A DNA stretch of 64,000 bases from contig CP126207.1 of the NCBI GenBank assembly GCA_030272155.1, forward strand, positions 2,542,001 through 2,606,000. Direction: 5' to 3'. Positions 23,701-34,600 of the stretch are shown piece by piece; the stretch's first letter is position 1, and each line of letters begins with the position of its first letter. The position numbers were made by a program, and so were the translations under genes. The notes below the pieces were generated by a model. The model saw only the letters and a program-made list of their open reading frames with translations, made no database searches and was not told the origin of the DNA. The DNA comes from Tetradesmus obliquus (lineage: Eukaryota > Chlorophyta > Chlorophyceae > Sphaeropleales > Scenedesmaceae).

Positions 23701-24056
23701 CCACAGGCGTAGTTGTACATGCTGACTGCTGCAGCTGTCACTAACTTGTTACACAATTTGTCATTCGTCACTTGCAGGCCTGCCGGCCGATATAATTGAC
23801 GGCTTCCCCGCCCTGAAGGCTTTCCGTAATGACATCGCCAGCGTGCCCGCCGACACCATGTTCCATGCCAACTGTGGTTACCATCTGTTACAAATGTGTC
23901 ATTTGTCATTTTGCAGGCCTGCCGGCTGATATCATTGACGGCTTCCCCGCCCTCAAGTCTTTCCGCAATGACATCGCCAGCGTGCCTGCGGTAAGGGCGC
24001 ATTACGCCAAGGCGGAAGACGACACGCGCAAGAACGGCTACACACCTGATGTGTAA
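20709..24056 (+). CDS. Glutathione S-transferase, sigma-like, probable plastid/organelle precursor
   Basis: Six exons: 20709-20942, 21285-21396, 22132-22229, 22622-22732, 23018-23117, 23917-24056, totalling 795 nt (264 aa). The first ~50 residues are Ala/Arg/Ser-rich with RRSVRAYA and look like a transit peptide. The mature part starts at KPTLIYFPIPGRAEVARL, whose Tyr fits the catalytic Tyr of sigma-class enzymes. FGQVPVLQLGEQMIAQSAAI gives the cis-Pro loop and the glutathione-binding Gln-Ser. The helical C-domain has GRYIAGDGLSLGDLAIFN and FPALKSFRNDIASVPAV. Such enzymes conjugate or isomerise substrates with glutathione and help in oxidative stress. The first intron appears to start GC (GAG|GCAAGC). 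ATG 20709 was chosen because the frame upstream lacks an ATG. Confidence 0.9.
21480..22060 (+). repeat. Echoes of GST exons 2 and 3
   Basis: About 21484-21565 is a decayed donor-side copy of exon 2 (VPALQLGQQIIAQSAAT). At 21981-22040 is an acceptor-side copy of exon 3 (DRYAAKLAGLVRSDPLAAA), upstream of the parent exon at 22132, which reads DHYAAKLAGLVPSAPLAAA. Confidence 0.8.
22440..22500 (+). repeat. Acceptor-side echo of GST exon 4
   Basis: TTTTTTCAG followed by VLVPDFRVKGPKEQNRA repeats the start of exon 4 (VLVPTFRIKDPEEQKKA at 22622). A donor-side echo of the same exon lies at about 22822-22880. Confidence 0.8.
23270..23565 (+). repeat. Two donor-side echoes of GST exon 5
   Basis: Copies of SLSLGDVAVFNNLSMMRSGL plus MAG and the GCAG|GTGCG donor lie at about 23274-23340 and 23496-23562. 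They match each other better than the parent at 23018-23117, which suggests duplication of an already duplicated unit (about 220 bp). Confidence 0.85.
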
Positions 24057-24170
24057 GGCGTTGAGTCTTGGTGGATGCCCTCTGACCATGCTCTTGGGTT
24101 TTGGCAGTGGCAGCATAACGCCAAGGCAGAAGATGACACGCGCAAGAACGGCTACACACCTCATGTGTAG
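23779..24170 (+). repeat. Echoes on both sides of the GST last exon
   Basis: An acceptor-side copy at about 23779-23850 (LPADIIDGFPALKAFRNDIA) precedes the parent at 23917. A terminal copy at about 24107-24170 (HNAKAEDDTRKNGYTPHV and stop) lies past the true stop at 24054-24056. Confidence 0.85.
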
Positions 24171-25160
24171 GGTGTGAACTGTATTATAGTGAGACCTGGT
24201 TTGGCATGGCAGCCAGGAGCTCAGCTGCGTGCAGCCGCCACTGAGCCAAGTGTTATTTGAGTTGATGCTGCATTTTATGTTGTTGCATGCGGGGCCCCTG
24301 TCGATCATGCTTTGAGCTCTGCTGCCATGGTAACATCTCCAATACATGATGATCAGCGCTACTGTGCTCCTATGGAGTGAGCTGCAGTACTGCAGGCGCA
24401 TTTGATGGCTGGCAGTCAGTGCGTGACCTAGAAAAAGGGATTACGCTGAATACTTTCGAAGCCCTTCGCCGTAGGCCATCATGCCCTAATACTTACCAGC
24501 TCATCACTTTACGGCAGTGCCAACAGGTTGATCAGACATTGTTACATGCCACCACTGCTGCTCGTGTGTGTCGCCCGCGACACTACATGCTGCTGCTGCC
24601 CAGCATCTCAATTACCACATCATCAACATGTTACCCATCTCAATTACCACAACCCCCAATGCAGTTGCAACGCAAGTGCATATCCAGCAACTTGATACAG
24701 CAATGTCTGGGCGGTAAAAGCAGCCCAGCAATCAGAAAAAATGTTGCCCATTACAGCAGCAGCTGTACTACATTGCAATGTTTCACGCGCAGCAAAGGGC
24801 TGTCTGTCCCGCTGACAGCACTGCCCTATTCCTCTGCATCAGACCGAGTGGGGTCCCACTCCCCCTGCTGCTGCTGCTGCTGCTTGCTTGCACTGCCTGC
24901 TTGCTGCCCGTCTGTGCTGCTGCTGCCGCCGCCGCCTGCTGCTTTGGTGGTGTTGAGCTCTATGCCTGTGGTGTTGCTGCTGTTGGTGATGCCCTGCCGC
25001 ATGTCCATCAAGTCCTGTGGCAGCAGCAGCAGCAGCAGCAGAGGTGTCTTCGTGTCAATGTTTGATAGCTAATTGGCAGCGTTTCAAACAAGATACTCAA
25101 CCCCGCACCAGGCTCAGCACAGTCACTAGCAGAACTCTGCCGCAGCCCAGTTGGCCCCCG

Positions 25161-25195
<35 letters not shown>

Positions 25196-25282
25196 CCCCC
25201 ATCCCAATAGCACTCACAACAAAATTAGTTTTTTGCCGAAGCCCAGCTGGCACTTCCGTCCCCAGAAAGCACTCACAGAGTA
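24057..25282. other. Intergenic between GST and SEC62 (convergent 3' ends)
   Basis: No supportable gene. Contains CTG-rich stretches (24860-24990), a 34-base C run at 25161-25194, and minus-strand TGTAA near 24540 and 24749 that could end SEC62 transcripts. The last codons of SEC62 may lie at about 25115-25280, since a small repeated segment (CTGGGCTTCGGC / CTGGGCTGCGGC, minus strand) occurs there, but I cannot prove it. Confidence 0.45.
25161..25194 (+). repeat. Homopolymer run of 34 C
   Basis: Uninterrupted C34 on the plus strand, G34 on the minus strand, in the SEC62 3' flank. A second run (about C17) lies at 29964-29980 in a SEC62 intron. Both could form G-quadruplex/i-motif structures and are prone to length errors. 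Confidence 0.9.
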
Positions 25283-25770
25283 GTTGAGGACGCTGTCGCG
25301 CGTGCCCCTTGCAGCTTGTCTTTCACGGTGTCTGCATTCGACCCCACCGCATACAGCCCGTAGCAGGCCGCCGCCAGCACCGCTAGCGAACTTCAACACC
25401 AAGAGTAGCACCACCACCCATGCAGAAACTCCACAACAACCCTATAATCACCCCCAAACATACTCACAAAGTAGTTGAGCACGCTGCCGCGTGCCCCTTG
25501 CAGTTTGTCTTTCACTGTGTCTGCATTCGGCCCCACCACGTGAAGCCCGTAGCAGGCGGCCGCCAGCACCGCCCCCCGCATTCCAAGTGTTCAGAGCAAC
25601 CAACACAAAGCAAAGCGACACAGAGAACCCGGACAACTTATCAAGATACTCACGAGGGTAGTTGAGCACGCTGTCCCTTGCGCCTTGCAGGTTGTCCTTC
25701 ACACTCTCAGAGCTGGGCCCCACCGCGTACAGCCCGTAGCAGGCCGCCGCCAGCACCGCTCCTCCCGCTG
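25283..25770 (-). repeat. Three donor-side echoes of SEC62 exon 25850-26050
   Basis: On the minus strand the segment VLAAACYGLYAVGP..D..KD.LQGARDSVLNY recurs at about 25768-25665, 25585-25470 and 25385-25283. Each ends at an AACTAC..GTGAG-type donor, except that the donor is altered in one copy. All lie downstream of the parent. Confidence 0.85.
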
Positions 25771-25849
25771 CAGAGCAAGCACTATTAACAACCTCCAGAA
25801 CCTCGCTAGGAACCTCCTAAAACCCCCGGAATCCGTCAACAGCACTCAC

Positions 25850-26561
25850 AAAGTAGTTGAGCACGCTGTCGCGCGCCCCCTGCAAGTTGTCTTTCATGGT
25901 GTCTGCATTTGGTCCAACCGCGTACAGCCCATAGCAGGCAGCCGCGAGCACCGCTGCTGCCGCGCCGCGTAGCGCAATTGAGGATGACTTGTCGCCTGGT
26001 GCTGCTGCTGCGTAGGATGTGACTGGCGTGAACAGCTCCGTGATTGGCAGCTGCAAACAGGACAGAGAGATGGCAAGTGCGGCACAGGTGGGCGAGTGAC
26101 TGCAGCTCAATCAGCTGCATAAAATGTGACTGGAGTGAACAGCTCCGTGATGGGCAGCTGCAGCAGAACAAAACAGCCAGAAGTGTGCCCCAGTGGCCAT
26201 CCACACCGCCGCCCACACCACAAAGCGCAGCGCCATCGTCCCCAGCAGCAACAGACCTTCCCCCCAAAAAAGCAAAACAGAAAAAAAAACCTGAGGCACA
26301 GGCCAATTCCACAGAAGAAAACACGCAGATAACAGTGAGAAGCGGCTTGTATTTCTTACCTCTTCGCTCATCATGTTGGGCAGCAGCCAGAAGTGTGCCC
26401 CCGTTGCCATCCACACTGCCGCCCACACCACATACCGCAGCGCCATCGTCCCCAGCAGCACTGACAGCAGCCCACTCAGTGCATACAGAACTGCCAGCCG
26501 CACCCAGTGGGGGGCCAGGGGGAAAAGTGTTACTCCGATCACGCCCACCACCACCAGGCCT

Positions 26562-26596
<35 letters not shown>

Positions 26597-26847
26597 GTCA
26601 GGGCATCAGAAATACAAGCAGCCCGCTCAGTGCATGCAGCACCGCCAGCCGCACCCAGTGCGGCGCCAGGGGGAAGAGTGTGACCCCAATTACGCCCACC
26701 ACCAGGCCTGCAGCAGCAGCACGGGATAGGCACCACCAGCAGCAGCACTGTCAGGGCACAAGAAGCAAGAAAGGTACGGCCAGCCGCATCCAGTGCGGTG
26801 CAAGCGGGAAGAGTGTGACCCCAATCACGCCCACCACCACCAGGCCT

Positions 26848-26880
<33 letters not shown>

Positions 26881-27324
26881 CTGTCAGAGCAACACAAGCA
26901 TTGCACCAGATGGCAACAACAACCACCAGCAGTACAGCAAGAGCCGGGTTGCCAGCAGCAGCAGCTGCAGCAGCAGCAGCAGACGCAGCCGAAACAAGTG
27001 CAGCGGGACATCTGCCACAGTCTTGCAAATAGAACTGCCATCACCCAGCAGCCATGGCGTGCACATTTTAGACTGAAGTTACAGGGAATGACATCAGTGC
27101 AGCACCGCTATAACACATATATAAAAAGCAGGTCCGCCCACCTGACAGCAGGTAGAACATTGCTCCCCATGGCTGCTCATAGCTGATGGCTGGGGCAACA
27201 ATAAGAACACAACACAGATTAAAAATGCAGGCCCGCCCACCTGACAGCAGGTAGAACATGGCGCCCCATGGCTGCTCATAGCTGATGGCGTAGAACAGCT
27301 CCTCGCTCCACTCAGGCTGCACAT

Positions 27325-27356
<32 letters not shown>

Positions 27357-27555
27357 GACACGTGAGCAGCAGCAGAGCAAACACAGGCTCAGCACTGCGG
27401 TCTCCAGTGTGCCGGGGTACTTCACAAGCTTTGTCTTCCCCGGCTTGGGCTTGCCACTTGCTGCACACATTCCACACCCTATCAATGCTAGTTCTACGCA
27501 AACATGCACGTTCCAGCCCACACACACGCCCACACCAAATAGCAGGGGACACTGT

Positions 27556-27586
<31 letters not shown>

Positions 27587-30500
27587 GCGCCGCCTCAGCC
27601 CGTCTACGCCACCCCTCTTGCTTGCTCACCACTGCGGGCTCCAGCGTGCGAGGGTACTTCACAAGCTTCTTCTTGCCTGGCTTGGGCTTGCGGAACTTGC
27701 GGTCAGCCGGCAGCAGCAGCTTGGCTTCAAGCAGGCGTGTGACCAAATCTTGGATCTGGTCCTCCTGACAGCGGCCTGCAATATACAAAGGAAAGCAAAA
27801 AAGCCGACACCCAGATCAATGAGAGGGGCAAACCAAGATAATATGACAGCTAGAGACGGATGGAGTCAGCTCGATTTGGTTTGGCCTGCGGAACTTGCGG
27901 TCAGCCGGCAGCAGCAGCTTTGCCTCAAGCAGGCGTGTGATTTGATCTTGGATCTGGTCCTGCTGACACCGGCCTGCGTGGTGACAGCAGACAAAGCAAC
28001 ACACATTGGCTTAGTGTAAAGCGCTTGTTGTTCTGGATCACAAAATGCAGGTTGGGGTTGGGAAAAGGCGGCAGCAGCAGCTTTGCCTCCAGCAGCCTGG
28101 TCCCGCAGCCACCACGACCGCAGCCACAATAACGATCAACCCCTTTGAAACACCAAGATAACCGGCAGCGTCTAACCTGCCCCCTGCGGCCGCGTGTGCT
28201 GGTCCAGCAGCTGCTGCCGCTCAAGCAGGTCTAGCGCAGCAGCGCCGAAGAACACACCAAAGTGCTGAGAGCAGAGCTGCGTTGCAGTCACCCACCTACG
28301 CCCTGCGGTCGCGTGTGCTGGTCCAGCAGCTGCTGCCGCTCCCGCAGCCACAAAGACCGCAGCCACAATAACAAGCAGACCTGTTGAGCAGCTGAGATTT
28401 CCGACCGCACTGTGTCTCATCTGCCACCTGCGGCCGCGTGTGCTGGTCCAGCAGTGCCTGCCGCTCCCGCAGCCACACAACTAATAAACCCTCGAAAAGC
28501 AATGATATATCCAGCAGTGTCTGACCTACTCCCTGCGGCCGCGTGTGCTGGTCCAGCAGCTGCTGCCACTCCAGCAGTTGCGATCTAGAGCAGCAAAGCC
28601 AAAGAGCACACCAAAGCGCTGAGAGCAGAGCTGCGTTGCAGTCACCCTCGTTACGCCCTGCGGCCGCGTGTGCTGGTCCAGCTGCATGAGCGACTGCAGA
28701 GCTAACACCAAAGGATAGACTACAGCGCTGAAAGAGCCACGTTACAGTCACCCACCTATTCCCTGCGGCCGCGTGTGCTGGTCCAGCAGCTGCTGCCGCT
28801 CCCGCAGCCACTTGGCCAGGTCCTTGCCGCGCACGTAGTCCTTCCACTCAAGCACCTGCAGTCAAACAGCAGTCAAACAGCGGTCAAACGTTGGTCAAAC
28901 AAGGTTGATCAAAGACGATAAGATGGTCAGCAGGCAGCCACTTGGCCAGGCTTGCCGCGCACATAGTCCTTCTACTCAAGCACCTGTAGTCAAACAGCAG
29001 TCAAACAGCGGTCAAACGTTGGTCAAACAAGATTGATCAAGGATGATAAGATGGTCAGCAGGCAGCCACTTGGCCAGGTCCTTGCGGCGCACGTAGTCCT
29101 TCCACTCAAGCACCTGCAGTCAAACAGCAGTCAAACAGCGGTCAAACGTTGGTCAAACAAGGTTGATCAAGGACGATAGATGGTCAGCAGGCAGCCAATT
29201 GGCCAGGTCCTTGCCGCGCACGTAGTCCTTCCACTCGAGCACCTGCAGTCAAAAAGCAGTCAAAAAGCGGTCAAACTCACACATCAAATAACAATCAACA
29301 ATTGGTTATTTGATGGCTGACATGCAGCCATTTGGCCAGGTCCTTGCCGCGCACATAGTCCTTCCACTTGGACACCTGCAGTCAAACAGCAGTCAAACAG
29401 CAGTCACACAACAGTCAGCAGGCAGCCACCTCGCCACGTGGTGTGCGCACTCCCAGCCTGCTTACGCTGCTTGTTACTTCAACTTAGTCTTCAAGCCCCT
29501 GTGCGCACTGCAACCTGGGGCCTTTGAAAGCATTCCCCAAAACAACAAGCAAAACAAGGTCTCACCTCGCCATGTGGCGTGCGCACTGCCAGCTTGCCAG
29601 TGGCTACCTGAGACCCGCCCCTTGCTCTGAGGCCGTCTGTCACCTCCCTCAGCGCCACCTGGCCTACCTTCACACGCCTACGCCGCCATTTTCACCTAAA
29701 ATTTCATGTCCACCTCCCCATGCGCGCACTGCAACCTGGCGCCTTTGAGTATATTCCCCGAAACAACAATGAAAAAAATTCTCACCTCGCCGTGTGGCGT
29801 GCGCACTGCGAGTTTGCCACCTGAGGCCCCCCTCAGGCTGTCTGTCACCTCCCTCAGAACCCCCTGGCCTACTCCCACACCGCTATTACGCTGCTTTTAG
29901 CATAAACTTAGTCTTCAACCCGACCTCCCGTGCGCACTGCTACCTGCGGCCTTTGACAGGTTGCCCCCCCCCCCCCCCCCTCCCCATAAAAAAAGGTCTC
30001 ACCTCGCCATGTGGCGTGCGCACTGCCAGCTTGCCAGTGGCTACCTGAGGCCCCCCTCTTGCCCTGAGGCCGTCTGTCACCTCCCTCAGCGCCGCAGCCT
30101 GCAGCAGCAGCAGCAGCAGCGGCGGCAACAGTTAGGGAATGTCAGGCTCATGTTGCTGGTGGTCCTGTTTGCCTGCTGCTGCTGCTGCTGCTGCTGCTCT
30201 GCAGGTACTTCATCAGTTCCTCATCCCCCCACTTTGGAAGGCACGGGGTGCTGTTGCGTATGCGCGAAGTTTGCACGTGCCGATCATGTGCGCTGCAGCG
30301 TGCTGCATCGATCGTGCAAGAACACTGCCATACGCGCATGCTTGCAGGACTAATGCAGCACACACTTGCTGAGCGCATGGCATGCTACAGCAAGGCTCCG
30401 GCTGCTGCTGCATGCGCTGCACTACACACACATTGAGGCTGACTGTGCTTGCAGGATTGGTGCAGCTTGCTGCAGCAGGCCCTCCCTTGCTTGCACTGCC

Positions 30501-31079
30501 GATCAGCACACATACAACACCCCGCAGCATGCTTGCAGGACTGATGAAACATGCTGCAGCAGGCCCTCCCTTGCTTGCCCTTGAGCACACATACAAAACG
30601 CGGCTTGGCATGCTATAGCAAGGGCCACACTGCTGCTGCATGCGCTGCACTACAGACACATTGAGGCTGAATGTGCTTGCAGGATTGGTGCAGTATGCAG
30701 CAGCAGGCCCTCCCTTGCAAGCTCTGCCATGCAGCACTGCTGTTCAGCACACATACAACACCCCGCAGCATGCTTGCAAAACTGATGAAGCATGCAGCAG
30801 CAGGCCCTTCCTGGCAAGCCCTGCCATGCAGCACATGCATACCATACCCCACAGCATGCTTGCAGGAGGTGCAGCATGCAGCAGCAGGCCACATTACTGC
30901 TCATTGAAGCAAGCGCGATGCTGCATTCACTGTCACGCTGTTGCATTTGAGTGGGTGTTGTGTGGCATAAGCATATGCTGCTGCTGCTGCTGGTGGCGAT
31001 GCTGCTTGAGCTGCTCCTGCAGCTTGTGCTTCAGTTGCTCAGTGCCCCTGGCCTGTGCTCCCTTGCTGACGGCAACCAT
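25850..31079 (-). CDS. SEC62: SEC62, ER protein-translocation membrane protein (both ends tentative)
   Basis: Exons placed with confidence: 30003-30098 (REVTDGLRARGG..KLAVRTPHGE), 28756-28855 (VLEWKDYVRGKDLAKWLRER), 27630-27775 (LLEAKLLLPADRKFRKPKPG, then KKKLVKYPRTLEP), 27241-27317 (EWSEELFYAISYEQPWGAMF), 26360-26559 and 25850-26050. Exon 26360-26559 carries two membrane spans around FPLAPHWVRLAVLYALSG and WMATGAHFWLLPNMMSEE. This order matches plant-type Sec62, which works with Sec61/Sec63 in post-translational import into the ER. A possible first exon starts with ATG at 31079 (MVAVSKGAQARGTEQLKHKL), and a segment WGDEELMKYL lies near 30240-30210; both are tentative. The last exon ends at a donor-like AACTACTTT|GTGAGT, so a short terminal exon is probably missing. 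Nearly every exon has echoes. Confidence 0.85.
26620..26845 (-). repeat. Two acceptor-side echoes of the SEC62 membrane exon
   Basis: At about 26845-26760 (LVVVGVIGVTLFPLAPHWMR) and 26740-26625 the minus strand repeats the start of exon 26360-26559 with its CTG-rich acceptor. A donor-side copy (GTMALRFVVWAAVWMATGAH) lies downstream at about 26240-26165. Confidence 0.8.
28170..28700 (-). repeat. Five donor-side echoes of SEC62 exon 28756-28855
   Basis: The exon end (QQLLDQHTRPQG and donor) recurs on the minus strand at about 28690-28655, 28580-28530, 28475-28425, 28345-28295 and 28225-28175, spaced 105-130 bp. Some keep a GTAG|GTGGGT-type donor and others have lost it. Confidence 0.85.
28925..29400 (-). 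repeat. Four acceptor-side echoes of SEC62 exon 28756-28855, ~127-bp array
   Basis: Units of about 127 bp each hold CTGCAG|GTGCTTGAGTGGAAGG-like acceptor + VLEWKDYVRGKDLAKWL, then a spacer with repeated GTCAAAC heptamers. Copies start at about 28984, 29113, 29241 and 29377 (minus strand), all upstream of the parent. Confidence 0.88.
29430..29870 (-). repeat. Donor-side echoes of SEC62 exon 30003-30098
   Basis: Near-perfect copies of KLAVRTPHGE with donor GAG|GTGAGA lie at about 29863-29787 and 29665-29568, with a worn copy near 29465-29430. They decay with distance from the parent. Confidence 0.85.
30340..30895 (-). repeat. ~229-bp tandem array in a SEC62 intron
   Basis: Two to three units, each with sub-repeats of GCATGCTTGCAGGACTGATG and GCAGCAGGCCCTCCCTTGC (plus strand). 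The unit beginning near 30401 recurs at 30631. No exon match was recognised, so this array is not clearly an exon echo. Confidence 0.65.
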
Positions 31080-31685
31080 CAAAGGCTGGTTGATATTTGC
31101 ATTTAAAAATAACTAGACTGCATACTGGTGATGGGAGCCGGTGCAGACTGGCACCCACTCAGGCAGCAAACCGTCAGCTTTCAGGCAGTTGCGACGCACG
31201 TTTTGGTACTTGTTGGCCATGGCCACAGTTGCGCTCCAGTTATGAAAGCTTCCAAACACGTTGATGCTTTTGGTCCCGTAGCGATTGGCTGATAGAGGTA
31301 GACGATGGAAAAAGACCAAGAGGGGCGCTTGATGATACGGCAGAGCAACCAAGCGCTGCACAAGACGATTGGAATGAAACTACACGGCTGATGAAACAGG
31401 CTTGAACTGCTGCAGACGTGCTGCACAAGAGGGCAGCTGCGGAGGCATTCGCCATGACTGTTACTGTTACCCTGCACGTTTTGAACGCAGCTGCGTAGTG
31501 CGATCTTGCATCTACCTTGGTTCTATGCGTCTGAAGCGTGCTCTGCCAGTGTACCCCACAGGTGGACGAGACCTGGAATCGCTTTGCATTCACAGCGTGT
31601 CCTGCAGGCCACGCGCATGTTAATGTGCTAGATCACGGTACATCAACACATTTAAGCGTTATCGAAGCAACCGGACACACGTGGC
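31080..31685. promoter_or_regulatory. Divergent promoter between SEC62 and MLN51
   Basis: About 600 bp of ordinary composition without CAG arrays, between two divergent start codons. A minus-strand frame at 31361-31113 (INVFGSFHNWSATVAMANKY) has protein-like composition but no recognised family and no ATG at its start. It may be a 5' UTR or upstream exon. Confidence 0.45.
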
Positions 31686-34600
31686 ATGGCGAAGGGCAAA
31701 GTCCACGACCCGCCAAGTGCGGAGAAGTCTGATCAGGCAGCAGAAGAGGCTTCGAAAGAAGCCGGGAAACAGATCGAAGCCGGAGCTGTGACAGATGATG
31801 GCCCCGAGCAGTCCCAGCAGGCGGAAGATGGTGCCGATGCTGCTGCTGGCAGCCAGGCCGAGCCAGACGAGCAGAGCGAGGGCTTTGTGACCGGTGAGTT
31901 GCGGGTTGTATATGTTGATTTTGACGGTGGCGGCGGCATATAGCTGAACGGAGGTGCAGGGGCGAGTTGGACAGCAGGACAGCAGCAGCTGCTGTGCAGG
32001 CAGACACTCTTTCGCACATGAAAGGGTGGATCAGGCCTTTACGGTTTTGATGCAACCCTTCAGCATTGCTGGTGTTGGTGATTCAGGTTTGGGAGTTGTA
32101 TACTGCGCTATGAACTGTAGGGGCACTGTTGTGCTTGACCGCAATCCACTACTCCGATCTGGTCGGATCTTGTGATTGTGTGTGTCGCATGGTGTGGTCG
32201 GATCTTGTGATTGTGTGTGTCACTTGGTGAACATTGCAAACAGCTGTGAACGCGTTTGCTGGATTTTATGCTGTCACTGCTGGCATGTGTAGTATCACAG
32301 TCTTCAGATGTTGAGGCAAACGTCTTGAGGTGCGGCACTGACGCCTCACCGCTTGCTGAGCTGTGCCGACTGTGGTGAGCAGCAGTGCTGCGCTAACCAC
32401 AGCAGCAGCAGCAGCAGCACCTGCCAATCAGTCCTGCTTGTGAGTTGCTTGTGTGTTTTGCTGCATCTGTGTTGTTAGGCCTGTCATTGCACAACTGACC
32501 GGGGCCCTGGCTGTGCTGCGCAGTGTGTGGCCTATCTGATGCTGATCTGCCTGCCCCTGCTGCTGTGTTATGCATACGTAGCAAGACATAGTACCTTCTT
32601 ATGCCGTCCAACCTGCTGCTGCTGCTGCAGGGGAGGAAGATGACGCTGTCTCAACCAGGTCGCACCCGGTAGAAGCAGCAGACGCTGCTGATGCTGCCGA
32701 CGCTGATGCTGATGCAGCAGATGCAGAGGAGGGGGAGCTGCCAGCAGCAGCAGCAGCGGCAACTGAGGAGGCAGATGCTGAGTCAGGCAGCGCTGCTGCT
32801 GAGCCAGCCTCTGAGCAGCAGCAGCAGGAAGAGCAGGAGGAGGGTGAGGTGCCTGCTGACGCTGCAGACAGCGAAGAGCCAGCAGCAGCAGCAGCTGGTG
32901 ACGAGGCCACCGCAGCGGCAGCAGCAGCAGCACCAGAGGAAACAACGCCAGCCGCAGCAGACGATGAAAAGTCAGCAGCAGCAGCAGCAGCAGAAGATGA
33001 GGCCGAGCTTGATCTGGCGATCCTGCCAGCCGCCAGGCGTGACATTGATGAGGATGCGGTTGAGGAAGGTGACGAGGCGTCATCTGTTACTAACGATGTT
33101 AGTGACAACACCTCCCTGGATCTGACAACCGAGTCAGAGAGTGACACAGAGGAGCGGGCAACAGCAGCAGCAGCTGGCAGGGGCAGGGGGCGGGGTAGGG
33201 ATCAGGGTGAGAGGGGAGGCAGGGCCGGTCGTGGCGCCGCTGCTGCTGCAGCTGCTGCTGCCGGCACAGAGGATGCAGCAGCAGGCAGGGGCAGAGGCAG
33301 AGGCAAAGGCAAGCAGCAGGGTGGCCGGGGCCGGCAGCAACAGCAGCAGCTTGAGGAAGGCGAGGTGCCGGCTGGTGCTGCTGCTGGGGATGGCAGTAAT
33401 GGCGCGGAAATTGACGGAAGTGACAACGCAGACGACGTCATTTTGTCAAAGGAGGAGCTGGCGGCGCAGCAGCGGCAGCAGCAGCGGCAGCAGCGGCGGC
33501 CGCTGGAGCCGTATGAGGTGCCGACCAGCGGCCGCTTTTATGCGCATGATGACCGTGGAAATGAGGAAGAGGGAGCGGTGGCGGCGGCTGCACCTGGCGG
33601 CAGGTGGGTGCCATGTATGGACCTTCTACATATGCTGTTGATCATCATTTTGCGCTCATTGGACATTGGATCATTTTGTTAAAGGTTGTTTCCAGTTGCT
33701 TTGGAGTTGTGTGGTGTTGTGTGGTGTGTGATGAGATGGCTGCGACTGCTGGAGCTGTACAAGGTGCCCACAAGTGGTGCCGCGCGGCAGGTGGGCGCCT
33801 TCTGTCGTGTTGTTACCTTTCCACTTCACTGAGTTTCCATGTCACTATTGTAGATAATTTAGATAAGCATAGGCTTTAGAGCCGTTTGAGGTGCCGATCA
33901 GTGGCTTGGTGCTTTGTAGAGCGCTGATTATTTGTCTTGCGGATGGTTGCCAAGCTCGAGCCGTATGAGGTGCCTACCAGCAGGCGTTGCGAGCTGTTGC
34001 CCTGCTGCTGCTGCTGCTGCTGCTGCTGCCACTGGTGCTGCTGCGGCCGCTGCTGCTGCTGCAGCTGCGGCTGCTGCGGCTGCTGTTACGGTGCCTCTGT
34101 GGTTCACAAACGCACTTCAACGGCCCCCTGCGCCTTACTATCCCGCATGTAGGAGCGCCGAGCCTAACCTTCACATTTGCTTACACTGCCTGTGTGTCTT
34201 TCTCTTGTATGCCGCAGGCGGGGCGTCTTTGCAGGCGGTAGGGGCGGCGGCACTCTGTCATAACTGTGTACGACTGAATTGGCTCCGTATGTGTCCGTCC
34301 TTGCTATGCTGCCGCAGGCCTGGCGTCTTTGGAGGTGGCAGGGGCGGCGGCCGTGGCGGCGCTGCTGCTGCTGACGCGGAATCCCAGCATGCTGCTGCTG
34401 TTGCCGGTGGCGGGCGCTGGAAGCACGACATGTGGGATGAACTGAAGAGGCGGGAGGAGCGGGGAGCGGATCCGGAGGTGCGCTTGTTATTTTTGTGTTA
34501 CTGTGTCGGTTTTTGTGTCAATTTGTGTCAAAGCGATGTATGTGGTTTGTGTTATGGGGACTGCTGGAAGCACGGCATGTGGGATGAGTTGAAGAGGCGA

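Noticed and set aside
28925-29400. CRISPR-like array of regularly spaced repeats
   Set aside because: The repeats are ~127-bp units made of a SEC62 splice junction and GTCAAAC spacers in a eukaryotic intron; spacers are not unique and no cas gene is present.
31113-31361. Minus-strand protein-like frame in the SEC62/MLN51 promoter
   Set aside because: Composition is protein-like but there is no known family and no clear ATG or splice sites, so it is noted only in the promoter entry.
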